Shown piece by piece: positions 32,396-40,825 of a DNA stretch of 45,819 bases; position 1 is the first letter of the stretch, and each line of letters begins with the position of its first letter. This stretch comes from Pseudomonas sp. Leaf48. Lineage in GTDB: Bacteria > Pseudomonadota > Gammaproteobacteria > Pseudomonadales > Pseudomonadaceae. A program made the translations under genes and the position numbers. The notes beneath the pieces are model-generated. The model saw only the letters and a program-made list of their open reading frames with translations. It made no database searches and had not been told where the DNA came from. The stretch spans positions 156,755 through 202,573 of the forward strand of contig NZ_LMLH01000029.1 of NCBI RefSeq assembly GCF_001421885.1, in the 5' to 3' direction.

Positions 32396-32414
32396 ATGAG
32401 TGAGGATTAGAATC

Positions 32415-32801
32415 ATGGCTTACAGCGAAAAGGTCATCGACCACTACGAAAACCCGCGCAACGTCGGCAAGATGGACGCGGAAGATCCTGATGTCGGCAC
32501 CGGCATGGTCGGCGCTCCGGCGTGCGGCGATGTGATGCGCCTGCAGATCAAGGTCAACGACGCCGGCATCATCGAAGACGCCAAGTTCAAGACCTACGGC
32601 TGCGGTTCGGCTATCGCTTCCAGCTCCCTCGCCACTGAGTGGATGAAGGGCAAGACCCTGGATGAAGCGGAAACCATCAAGAACACCCAGCTGGCTGAAG
32701 AACTGGCCCTGCCGCCAGTGAAAATTCACTGCTCGGTACTCGCAGAAGACGCCATCAAGGCGGCGGTTCGCGATTACAAGCAGAAGAAAGGCTTGATCTG
32801 A
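32415..32801 (+). CDS. iscU: Fe-S cluster assembly scaffold
   Basis: 128 residues. IscU builds nascent [2Fe-2S] clusters. The three ligands are in GAPACGDVM, YGCGSAIASSS and HCSVLAEDA, and the HscA-binding LPPVK motif is just before the last ligand. The ATG at 32415 (MAYSEKVIDHYENPRN) is the conserved start. Confidence 0.98.
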   Translation: MAYSEKVIDHYENPRNVGKMDAEDPDVGTGMVGAPACGDVMRLQIKVNDAGIIEDAKFKTYGCGSAIASSSLATEWMKGKTLDEAETIKNTQLAEELALPPVKIHCSVLAEDAIKAAVRDYKQKKGLI

Positions 32802-32835
32802 TTTTCGAGTTTTGGCGACGAGTAAGGAGTCACCG

Positions 32836-33159
32836 ATGGCTATCAGCATGACAGAAGCGGCTGCCCGGCACGTGCGCCGCTCCCTCGACGGGCGCGGCAA
32901 AGGTGAAGGGATTCGTCTGGGTGTTCGCACCACGGGCTGTTCCGGCCTTGCCTATGTGCTGGAGTTTGTCGACGAGGTGGTCGCGGAAGACCAGGTGTTC
33001 GAAAGTCACGGCGAGAAAGTGATCATCGACCCGAAAAGCCTGGCCTACCTGGACGGCACCGAGCTCGATTTCGTCAAGGAAGGGTTGAACGAAGGCTTCA
33101 AGTTCAACAACCCCAACGTACGCGGTGAATGTGGCTGCGGCGAAAGCTTCAACATCTGA
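32836..33159 (+). CDS. iscA: A-type Fe-S carrier IscA
   Basis: 107 residues. A-type carrier or iron donor that passes clusters to client proteins. The three conserved cysteines are in TTGCSGLAY and GECGCGESF near the C-terminus. AAGGAG precedes the ATG at 32836. Confidence 0.97.
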   Translation: MAISMTEAAARHVRRSLDGRGKGEGIRLGVRTTGCSGLAYVLEFVDEVVAEDQVFESHGEKVIIDPKSLAYLDGTELDFVKEGLNEGFKFNNPNVRGECGCGESFNI

Positions 33160-33167
33160 GGCTTGTC

Positions 33168-33689
33168 GTGGGTACTCCTTGTCATTTCGCTTTATTCGAG
33201 CTGCAACCGGGGTTCAATCTGGACCTCGACCAGTTGGCTACGCGCTACCGTGAGTTGGCGCGCAGCGTACATCCAGACCGTTTTGCCGACGCTTCCGAGC
33301 GCGAGCAGCGGCTGGCGCTGGAGCAATCCGCGAGCCTCAACGAGGCCTACCAGACGCTCAAGAATCCCCCCAAGCGCGCGCGTTACCTGCTCGCCTTGAA
33401 GGGTGGTGAGCTGCCCCTGGAGGTCACGGTGCATGATCCGGAGTTTCTGTTGCAGCAGATGCAATGGCGCGAAGAACTCGAAGACCTGCAAGACAGCGCC
33501 GATCTGGCGGGTGTTGCGGTATTCAAGCGCCGTCTGAAGGTCGCTCAGGATAAACTGAACGAAAGCTTCGCAGCCTGTTGGGATGATGCAGCGCAACGTG
33601 AGCAGGCCGAACGCCTGATGCGGCGCATGCAGTTCCTCGACAAGCTCACCTACGAAGTGCGCCAGCTAGAAGAGCGCCTCGACGATTAA
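33168..33689 (+). CDS. hscB: co-chaperone HscB
   Basis: 173 residues. J-domain protein that delivers IscU to HscA and stimulates its ATPase. The J-domain HPD is in SVHPDRFAD, and the C-terminal three-helix domain is present. The start is GTG at 33168 (MGTPCHFALFELQPGF), which aligns with relatives. An earlier in-frame ATG overlaps iscA and would add unrelated residues. Confidence 0.95.
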   Translation: MGTPCHFALFELQPGFNLDLDQLATRYRELARSVHPDRFADASEREQRLALEQSASLNEAYQTLKNPPKRARYLLALKGGELPLEVTVHDPEFLLQQMQWREELEDLQDSADLAGVAVFKRRLKVAQDKLNESFAACWDDAAQREQAERLMRRMQFLDKLTYEVRQLEERLDD

Positions 33690-33740
33690 CCCAGTGCCGC
33701 TCCGGTCGCACGCCTGATATACAGATAAGACCTGATAACG

Positions 33741-35603
33741 ATGGCCCTACTGCAGATCGCCGAACCCGGCCAAAGTCCTCAACCGCACCAGCGTCGTCTG
33801 GCTGTGGGGATCGACTTGGGCACTACCAATTCGCTGGTCGCTGCGTTGCGCAGTGGTCTTTCCGAGCCCCTGGCCGACGCAGAAGGGCGGGTCATCCTGC
33901 CGTCTGCCGTGCGCTATCACGCCGATCGCGTTGAGGTCGGCGAGTCGGCCAAGCTGGCTGCCGCCACTGATCCCCTGAACACCGTGCTGTCGGTCAAGCG
34001 CCTGATGGGTCGTGGTCTGTCCGACGTCAAGCAATTGGGCGAGCAACTGCCGTACCGCTTTGTCGGTGGCGAATCGCACATGCCGTTCATCGACACCATC
34101 CAGGGCCCGAAAAGCCCGGTGGAAGTCTCTGCCGATATCCTCAAGGTCCTGCGTCAGCGCGCCGAGGCTACATTGGGTGGCGAGCTGGTGGGTGCGGTGA
34201 TCACTGTTCCGGCGTATTTCGACGATGCTCAGCGTCAAGCCACCAAGGACGCGGCCAAGCTGGCCGGCCTGAATGTGCTGCGCTTGCTCAACGAGCCGAC
34301 CGCTGCCGCTGTAGCCTACGGTCTGGATCAGCATGCCGAAGGCCTGGTCGCAATTTATGACCTGGGCGGCGGCACCTTCGATATTTCGATTCTGCGCCTG
34401 ACCGGCGGTGTCTTCGAAGTCCTGGCCACCGGCGGCGACAGCGCCCTGGGCGGCGATGACTTCGACCACGCGATCGCTGGCTGGATCATCGAGAGCGCCG
34501 GTCTGTCCGCCGATCTCGACCCGGGTGCGCAGCGTCAACTGCTGCAAACGGCCTGTGCCGCGAAAGAAGCGCTGACCAATGCCTCGTCGGTCGAAGTGGC
34601 TCACGGCGACTGGAAAGCCGAGCTGACCCGCGAAGCCTTTGATGCGCTGATCGAGCCGATGGTCGCTCGCAGCCTGAAAGCCTGCCGCCGTGCGGTGCGT
34701 GATTCCGGTGTCGAACTCGAAGACGTGCATGCCGTGGTCATGGTCGGTGGTTCGACTCGTGTGCCTCGTGTTCGCGAAGCCGTCGCTGAAGCCTTTGGTC
34801 GTCAACCTCTGACCGAAATCGACCCGGATCAAGTGGTGGCCATTGGTGCCGCGATCCAGGCCGATACCCTGGCCGGCAACAAGCGCGATGGCGATGAACT
34901 GCTGCTGCTCGACGTGATTCCGTTGTCCCTGGGGCTGGAAACCATGGGCGGCCTGATGGAGAAGGTGATTCCGCGCAACACCACCATCCCCGTCGCTCGC
35001 GCCCAGGACTTCACCACTTACAAAGACGGCCAGTCGGCCATGGCGATCCACGTGTTGCAGGGTGAGCGCGAGCTGATCAGCGACTGCCGCTCCCTGGCAC
35101 GCTTTGAATTGCGTGGTATCCCGGCGATGGTGGCTGGCGCAGCGAAGATTCGCGTGACCTTCCAGGTCGATGCCGACGGTCTGCTCAGCGTTTCTGCCCG
35201 CGAGCTGGGTTCGGGCGTTGAGGCCAGCATCCAGGTCAAGCCGTCCTACGGCCTGACCGACGGCGAAATCGCCAAGATGCTCAAGGATTCGTTCCAGCAC
35301 GCCAATGACGACAAGGTTGCCCGCGTACTGCGCGAGCAGCAGGTCGATGCCCAGCGCCTGATCGAAGCAGTGCAGGGCGCCCTGGAAGCCGACGGCGAGC
35401 GTCTGCTCGATGCCGAAGAGCGCATGGTCATTGAATTGCAGATGCAGGAACTGACCGAACTGATGAAAGGTTCCGATGGTTTTGCCATCGAGCAGCAGAC
35501 CAAGCGTCTGTCGCAAGTGACCGACGCTTTTGCCGCCCGCCGCATGGACTTGACCGTCAAAGCCGCGCTGTCGGGACGCAACCTGAATGAGATTGAGGAA
35601 TAA
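33741..35603 (+). CDS. hscA: Fe-S assembly Hsp70 chaperone
   Basis: 620 residues. Specialised DnaK relative that drives cluster transfer from IscU. The nucleotide-binding domain shows GIDLGTTNSLVAA, 'NEPTAAAVAYGLD', 'IYDLGGGTFDISIL' and 'VMVGGSTRVPRVR'. The substrate domain is shorter than in DnaK, as usual for HscA. Confidence 0.97.
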   Translation: MALLQIAEPGQSPQPHQRRLAVGIDLGTTNSLVAALRSGLSEPLADAEGRVILPSAVRYHADRVEVGESAKLAAATDPLNTVLSVKRLMGRGLSDVKQLGEQLPYRFVGGESHMPFIDTIQGPKSPVEVSADILKVLRQRAEATLGGELVGAVITVPAYFDDAQRQATKDAAKLAGLNVLRLLNEPTAAAVAYGLDQHAEGLVAIYDLGGGTFDISILRLTGGVFEVLATGGDSALGGDDFDHAIAGWIIESAGLSADLDPGAQRQLLQTACAAKEALTNASSVEVAHGDWKAELTREAFDALIEPMVARSLKACRRAVRDSGVELEDVHAVVMVGGSTRVPRVREAVAEAFGRQPLTEIDPDQVVAIGAAIQADTLAGNKRDGDELLLLDVIPLSLGLETMGGLMEKVIPRNTTIPVARAQDFTTYKDGQSAMAIHVLQGERELISDCRSLARFELRGIPAMVAGAAKIRVTFQVDADGLLSVSARELGSGVEASIQVKPSYGLTDGEIAKMLKDSFQHANDDKVARVLREQQVDAQRLIEAVQGALEADGERLLDAEERMVIELQMQELTELMKGSDGFAIEQQTKRLSQVTDAFAARRMDLTVKAALSGRNLNEIEE

Positions 35604-35605
35604 CG

Positions 35606-35947
35606 ATGCCGCAGGTCATTTTTCTGCCACACGAGAAGTTTTGCCCCGAAGGCATGGTTGTGGAGGCTGAGACCGGTACGTCCATCCTCGAACTGGCTCA
35701 CGAACACCATATCGAGATGGAAAGTGCCTGTGGCGGCGTCTGCGCCTGCACCACCTGCCACTGCATCATTCGCGAAGGTTTCGACTCGCTGGAAGAGGCG
35801 GATGAGCTGGAGGAAGACTACCTTGATAAGGCTTGGGGTCTTGAGCGTGAGTCCCGTCTGGGCTGTCAGGCCAAGGTTGGTACCGAAGACCTGACCGTCG
35901 AAATTCCGAAGTACTCGCTCAACCACGCAGCCGAAGCGCCGCACTGA
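35606..35947 (+). CDS. fdx: ISC-type [2Fe-2S] ferredoxin
   Basis: 113-residue adrenodoxin-like ferredoxin that supplies electrons for cluster assembly. The ligands are in ESACGGVCACTTCHCII and the later LGCQAKVG. The gene starts two bases after the hscA stop. Confidence 0.97.
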   Translation: MPQVIFLPHEKFCPEGMVVEAETGTSILELAHEHHIEMESACGGVCACTTCHCIIREGFDSLEEADELEEDYLDKAWGLERESRLGCQAKVGTEDLTVEIPKYSLNHAAEAPH

Positions 35948-35961
35948 TTCAAGGAATTGTC

Positions 35962-36162
35962 ATGAGTCTGAAGTGGACTGATGTGCTGGAAATCGCGATC
36001 CAGCTGGCTGAAACCAAGCCTGATGTTGACCCTATGTCGGTCAACTTCGTCGATCTGCGTAAATGGGTGATGGAATTGCCCGAGTTCGACGACAAGCCTG
36101 AGCATTGTGGCGAAAAGATCCTGGAGGCCATTCAGGCCCACTGGATCGAAGAACGCGACTGA
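35962..36162 (+). CDS. iscX: IscX, small Fe-S assembly regulator
   Basis: 66 residues, acidic, binds IscS and modulates desulfuration; possible iron adaptor. It contains the family start 'LKWTDVLEIAIQLAETKPDVDP' and 'FVDLRKWVMELPEF' (each partial here). Last gene of the isc operon. Confidence 0.96.
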   Translation: MSLKWTDVLEIAIQLAETKPDVDPMSVNFVDLRKWVMELPEFDDKPEHCGEKILEAIQAHWIEERD

Positions 36163-36191
36163 GCCACGCCGCAGGTTAGGCAATACCCGAG

Positions 36192-36219
36192 AACCCGCGT
36201 ATAATTCGCGGGTTTAATT
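36192..36219 (+). terminator. isc operon terminator containing a TATAAT loop
   Basis: 8-bp stem AACCCGCG/CGCGGGTT around loop tataatt (36200-36206), then taattttt. The loop carries a perfect -10 hexamer, so the same 28 bases may end isc transcription and form part of the ndk promoter. Confidence 0.7.
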
Positions 36220-36250
36220 TTTCGTAAATTACCGTTTCTGGAGTTACACC

Positions 36251-36676
36251 ATGGCTGTTCAACGTACTTTCTCCATCATCAAGCCTGACGCCGTTGCTAA
36301 AAACGTGATCGGCAAGATCACCACTCGCTTCGAAGACGCTGGCCTGCGCGTTGTAGCTTCGAAACTGAAGCAACTGTCCAAAGCCGAAGCCGAAGGCTTC
36401 TACGCTGAGCACAGCGAGCGCGGTTTCTTCGGTGACCTGGTTGCCTTCATGACTTCCGGTCCGGTTGTTGTTCAGGTTCTGGAAGGCGAAAACGCTATCG
36501 CTCGCAACCGTGAGCTGATGGGCGCTACCAACCCTAAAGAAGCTGCTGCCGGCACCATCCGTGCTGACTTCGCTGAATCGATCGACGCCAACGCCGTTCA
36601 CGGTTCGGACTCCGAAGCCGCTGCCGCTCGCGAAATCGCATACTTCTTCGCAGCTACTGAAGTAACCACTCGCTAA
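36251..36676 (+). CDS. ndk: nucleoside diphosphate kinase
   Basis: 141 residues. Ndk transfers the gamma-phosphate between NTPs and NDPs through a phosphohistidine, the histidine in NAVHGSDS. The N-terminus 'QRTFSIIKPDAVAKN' is diagnostic. A purine-rich gene start and codon use suggest high expression. Confidence 0.98.
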   Translation: MAVQRTFSIIKPDAVAKNVIGKITTRFEDAGLRVVASKLKQLSKAEAEGFYAEHSERGFFGDLVAFMTSGPVVVQVLEGENAIARNRELMGATNPKEAAAGTIRADFAESIDANAVHGSDSEAAAAREIAYFFAATEVTTR

Positions 36677-36704
36677 GCATTGGCTTAAGAGTGAAGGTGA
36701 ATCC

Positions 36705-37853
36705 ATGACTACATCGACTGTAAAATCTAACCTGCTGGGGCTGACCCAGCTGGAAATGGAAAAATTCTTCGACTCAATCGGGGAGAAGCGTTTCCGAGCC
36801 GGTCAGGTAATGAAATGGATTCACCACTTTGGCGTCGATGATTTCGATGCCATGACGAACGTCAGCAAGGCCCTGCGCGATAAGCTCAAGGCCATTGCCG
36901 AGGTCCGTGGTCCGGAAGTGGTCAGCGAGGACATCTCCAGCGACGGCACCCGCAAGTGGGTGGTGCGCGTGGCGTCCGGCAGCTGCGTCGAGACCGTGTA
37001 CATTCCCCAGGGCAAACGCGGCACCTTGTGCGTTTCGTCCCAGGCAGGCTGTGCCCTGGACTGCAGTTTCTGCTCCACCGGCAAGCAAGGCTTCAACAGC
37101 AACCTCACCGCCGCCGAAGTCATCGGCCAGGTGTGGATTGCCAACAAATCTTTCGGCAGCGTCCCGGCAACCGTCGACCGTGCCATCACCAACGTGGTGA
37201 TGATGGGCATGGGTGAGCCGCTGCTGAACTTCGACAACGTCGTCGCGGCCATGCACCTGATGATGGACGACCTGGGCTACGGCATCTCCAAGCGCCGTGT
37301 AACCCTGTCGACCTCCGGCGTGGTACCGATGATCGATGAGCTGTCCAAGCACATCGACGTCTCCCTGGCGTTGTCCCTGCACGCACCCAATGACGCATTG
37401 CGTAACCAATTGGTGCCGATCAACAAGAAGTATCCGCTTAAGATGCTCCTCGAGTCGTGCCAGCGCTACATGTCCAATCTGGGCGAAAAGCGCGTGCTGA
37501 CCATCGAGTACACCTTGCTCAAGGACATCAACGACAAGGTCGAGCATGCAGTCGAGATGATCGAGCTGCTCAAGAACATCCCGTGCAAGATCAACCTGAT
37601 CCCGTTCAACCCGTTCCCGCATTCCGGGTACGAGCGACCGAGCAACAACGCCATTCGTCGGTTCCAGGATCAGCTTCATCATGCCGGTTTCAACGTTACC
37701 GTCCGCACCACCCGTGGTGAAGACATCGACGCCGCTTGTGGTCAGTTGGTAGGACAGGTGCTGGATCGCACCCGTCGCAGCGAACGTTATATTGCCGTGC
37801 GTGAATTGAACGCCGACAACGATATCGCTTCGAACGCTGCGAACAATAACTAA
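36705..37853 (+). CDS. rlmN: dual-specificity rRNA/tRNA (adenine-C2)-methyltransferase RlmN
   Basis: 382-residue radical SAM enzyme that methylates A2503 of 23S rRNA and A37 of some tRNAs. The cluster motif CALDCSFCSTGKQGF (CxxxCxxC), SAM-binding 'MGMGEPLLNFDN', and the C-terminal catalytic cysteine in RGEDIDAACGQL are all present. Confidence 0.97.
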   Translation: MTTSTVKSNLLGLTQLEMEKFFDSIGEKRFRAGQVMKWIHHFGVDDFDAMTNVSKALRDKLKAIAEVRGPEVVSEDISSDGTRKWVVRVASGSCVETVYIPQGKRGTLCVSSQAGCALDCSFCSTGKQGFNSNLTAAEVIGQVWIANKSFGSVPATVDRAITNVVMMGMGEPLLNFDNVVAAMHLMMDDLGYGISKRRVTLSTSGVVPMIDELSKHIDVSLALSLHAPNDALRNQLVPINKKYPLKMLLESCQRYMSNLGEKRVLTIEYTLLKDINDKVEHAVEMIELLKNIPCKINLIPFNPFPHSGYERPSNNAIRRFQDQLHHAGFNVTVRTTRGEDIDAACGQLVGQVLDRTRRSERYIAVRELNADNDIASNAANNN

Positions 37854-37865
37854 GAGAGGATCTCT

Positions 37866-38624
37866 ATGTCCCTGCGCTTTGCGCTGCTGTTGCTGTTGGC
37901 CAGCCTCTGCGCTGGCTGTGTTCTTTCGGGTGATTACAACCCGCTCAAGACCAGCAAGGGCCGTGATGAAGCGCGCGAGGCATACGTGCAGCTCGGAATC
38001 GGCTATTTGCAACAGGGTATGACCGAGCGCGCCAAGGTCCCGCTGAAGAAGGCGTTGGAGCTCGATAGCGCCGACCCCGATGCCAACGCGGCACTGGCGC
38101 TGGTGTTCCAGGCCGAGATGGAGCCTGAGCTTGCCGACGAGCATTTTCGCAAGGCGCTGTCTTCACGCCCCGCTGATGCGCGTATCCTTAACAACTACGG
38201 CAGTTTTCTGTTCCAGCAGCAACGTTACAAGGACGCTTACCAGCGCTTTGAACAAGCGGCTGCCGATACCCTGTATCCTGAGCGTTCGCGGGTGTTCGAG
38301 AACCTGGGTATGACCGCGTCGAAGCTTGGGCAGCGTGATCTGGCCCAGTTGCAGCTGGAAAAAGCCTTGCGTTTGAATCGCCAGCAGCCACGTGCATTGC
38401 TGGAAATGGCTGAGTTGTCTTACGAAGACAGGCATTATGTGCCCGCCCGCGATTATTACGACCGTTTTAGCCTGCTTGCCGAACAAAATGCACGTAGTCT
38501 ATTGCTCGGCGTTCGGCTGGCAAAAGTGTTTGAAGATCGCGACAAGGCCGCAAGTGCGGGCCTGCAATTAAAACGACTCTATCCCGGTACGCCGGAATAT
38601 CAGCAATACCTGTCGGAGCAATGA
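37866..38624 (+). CDS. pilW: type IV pilus biogenesis/stability lipoprotein PilW (PilF)
   Basis: 252 residues. The lipoprotein signal (MSLRFALLLLLASLCAGC) puts it in the outer membrane, where the pilotin helps assemble the PilQ secretin. About six TPR-like repeats follow, for example 'EAYVQLGIGYLQQGMTERA' and 'ARILNNYGSFLFQQQRYKDA'. The stop overlaps the rodZ start (ATGATG). Confidence 0.93.
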   Translation: MSLRFALLLLLASLCAGCVLSGDYNPLKTSKGRDEAREAYVQLGIGYLQQGMTERAKVPLKKALELDSADPDANAALALVFQAEMEPELADEHFRKALSSRPADARILNNYGSFLFQQQRYKDAYQRFEQAAADTLYPERSRVFENLGMTASKLGQRDLAQLQLEKALRLNRQQPRALLEMAELSYEDRHYVPARDYYDRFSLLAEQNARSLLLGVRLAKVFEDRDKAASAGLQLKRLYPGTPEYQQYLSEQ

Positions 38625-39673
38625 TGAAAGCGGCGCATCCCGAAGTTGTAGCAGCGAATCGCGTTAACCCAGGTGAAATCCTGCGCCAGGCCCGCGAAAG
38701 CAATGGCTGGTCGCTGGCCGAAGTGGCCCTCAAGCTCAACCTCACCACCACTTCCCTGAGCAATCTGGAAGCCGGCGCTTTCGACAAGCTGCCTGGGCAT
38801 ACTTTTGCCCGCGGTTATATTCGCGCCTATGCCAAATTGCTCGGCATGGACCAGGCCGTTCTGGTTCAGCAGTTCGACCAGTCCACCGGCACCGATTCCA
38901 AGGGCAGCAGTGTCCACAGCCTGGGCCGTATCGAAGAGCCTGTACGGGTTTCCCACACCATTTTGCGCATTGTCAGCCTGTTGCTGCTGATCGCGGTGAT
39001 CGGTGGCGGGTTTGTCTGGTGGCAGGATCAGGCTTCGTTGCGCACCAAGGACCTGATCGGTCTGGCGCCGGAGCACGTCGAAGTCGAAGGCGCCGACGGC
39101 ACTACCCAGATTCATCCGCTGGACGAGCCGGAAGACCAGGCCGTCGCGCAAGGTCAGGCAGAAGGCGAAACCTCGCTTGCCTTGCCGCAGGCCGAGACTT
39201 CCGAGCAGGCACCGGCCGACACTCAGGCTGCCGCACCTTCCACCGTGCCGACAGCACCGACCGCACCGGCTGCAGCACCTGTTGCGCCAACTCACAGCAC
39301 CGCCCCGGTTGTGGCAACTCCGGCAGCCCCGGCTCCGGCAGTACCTGTGGTTCCGGCTCCGGTCGTGACTGCTCCTGTTGCTCCTGTTGCTCCGAGCACT
39401 CCGGCGCCTGCCGCGGCCGCCCCGGTTGCCGGCCAGGGCCAGGTTCAACTGCAATTCACCGCCGATTGCTGGACGCAAGTGACCGATGGCAACGGCAAGG
39501 TGCTGTTGAGCGGTCTAAAGCGTAAAGGCGATAGCGCTTCCCTCAGCGGCAAGCCACCGTTTGCCGTGCGCCTGGGCTTCGCCCGGGGTGCGCAAGTCAG
39601 CTATAACGGCCAGGCGGTCGATGTCGCTCCGTTCACCAGTGGCGAGACTGCTCGCCTGAAGTTGGGTCAATAA
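38621..39673 (+). CDS. rodZ: cytoskeleton protein RodZ
   Basis: 350 residues. RodZ links MreB to the elongation machinery. It has an N-terminal helix-turn-helix domain ('LRQARESNGWSLAEVALKLN', partial), a basic region, a membrane helix (about 112-131, ILRIVSLLLLIAVIGGGFVW), a long Pro/Ala/Thr/Val low-complexity periplasmic linker (about 175-268) and a C-terminal beta domain ('FTADCWTQVTDGNGKVL', DUF4115). The linker is built of near-repeats of short PxAP units, prone to length variation. Confidence 0.93.
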   Translation: MMKAAHPEVVAANRVNPGEILRQARESNGWSLAEVALKLNLTTTSLSNLEAGAFDKLPGHTFARGYIRAYAKLLGMDQAVLVQQFDQSTGTDSKGSSVHSLGRIEEPVRVSHTILRIVSLLLLIAVIGGGFVWWQDQASLRTKDLIGLAPEHVEVEGADGTTQIHPLDEPEDQAVAQGQAEGETSLALPQAETSEQAPADTQAAAPSTVPTAPTAPAAAPVAPTHSTAPVVATPAAPAPAVPVVPAPVVTAPVAPVAPSTPAPAAAAPVAGQGQVQLQFTADCWTQVTDGNGKVLLSGLKRKGDSASLSGKPPFAVRLGFARGAQVSYNGQAVDVAPFTSGETARLKLGQ

Positions 39674-39676
39674 GTC

Positions 39677-40786
39677 ATGCACGGCGAATCTCCAATCAAA
39701 CGTCGCGAATCACGCAAGATCTGGGTCGGTAACGTACCTGTCGGCGGCGATGCGCCCATCGCTGTGCAGAGCATGACCAATAGCGACACCAATGATGTCG
39801 CGGCCACGGTTGCCCAGATCAATCGCCTGGAAGCGGCCGGCGTCGATATCGTGCGCATTTCCGTACCGGACATGGACGCTGCCGAAGCCTTCGGCAAGAT
39901 CAAGCAACTGGTCAAAGTACCTTTGGTTGCCGACATCCACTTCGACTACCGCATCGCCTTGCGCGTCGCCGAGCTGGGCGTTGACTGCCTGCGCATCAAC
40001 CCCGGCAACATCGGTCGCGAAGACCGCGTGCGTGCGGTGGTCGATGCCGCCCGTGACCGCGGGATTCCGATCCGTATCGGCGTCAACGCCGGTTCCCTGG
40101 AAAAAGACCTGCAAAAGAAATACGGCGAGCCGACCCCGGCCGCGCTGGTCGAATCCGCCTTGCGCCACGTTGAGCACCTCGAGCGCCTGAACTTCCAGGA
40201 CTTCAAGGTCAGCGTGAAAGCTTCCGACGTGTTCATGGCCGTCGAAGCCTACCGCCTGCTGGCCAAGGAAATCGTCCAGCCGCTGCACCTGGGGATCACC
40301 GAAGCCGGTGGTTTGCGTTCAGGCACGGTGAAATCAGCCGTGGGCCTCGGTATGCTGCTTGCCGAAGGGATTGGCGATACTATTCGCATCTCGTTGGCGG
40401 CCGACCCGGTCGAGGAAGTGAAAGTCGGGTACGACATTCTCAAGTCCCTGCACCTGCGTTCCCGTGGTATCAACTTCATCGCCTGCCCGAGCTGCTCGCG
40501 GCAGAACTTCGATGTGGTCAAGACCATGAACGAGCTGGAAGGGCGCCTCGAAGACCTGTTGGTGCCGCTGGATGTTGCGGTGATCGGTTGCGTGGTAAAC
40601 GGCCCGGGTGAAGCCAAGGAAGCCCATATCGGCTTGACCGGCGGCACGCCAAACCTGATTTACATCGACGGCAAGCCGTCGCAGAAACTGACGAATGACA
40701 ATCTGGTGGATGAGCTTGAACGCTTGATCCGCGAGAAAGCGGCCGAAAAGGTCGAAGCTGACGCTGCCGTTATCGCACGTGGCTAA
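39677..40786 (+). CDS. ispG: 4-hydroxy-3-methylbut-2-enyl diphosphate synthase
   Basis: 369 residues. Penultimate step of the MEP isoprenoid pathway, a [4Fe-4S] enzyme. It starts with the conserved 'IKRRESRKIWVGNVPVGGDA', cluster cysteines are in ACPSCSRQNFD and IGCVVNGPGEA, and 'EAHIGLTGG' lies near the C-terminus. Starts 3 bp after the rodZ stop. Confidence 0.98.
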   Translation: MHGESPIKRRESRKIWVGNVPVGGDAPIAVQSMTNSDTNDVAATVAQINRLEAAGVDIVRISVPDMDAAEAFGKIKQLVKVPLVADIHFDYRIALRVAELGVDCLRINPGNIGREDRVRAVVDAARDRGIPIRIGVNAGSLEKDLQKKYGEPTPAALVESALRHVEHLERLNFQDFKVSVKASDVFMAVEAYRLLAKEIVQPLHLGITEAGGLRSGTVKSAVGLGMLLAEGIGDTIRISLAADPVEEVKVGYDILKSLHLRSRGINFIACPSCSRQNFDVVKTMNELEGRLEDLLVPLDVAVIGCVVNGPGEAKEAHIGLTGGTPNLIYIDGKPSQKLTNDNLVDELERLIREKAAEKVEADAAVIARG

Positions 40787-40825
40787 GCCGGGCTGAAAAG
40801 AGCCGAACGAATTTAAGGATTTAAA

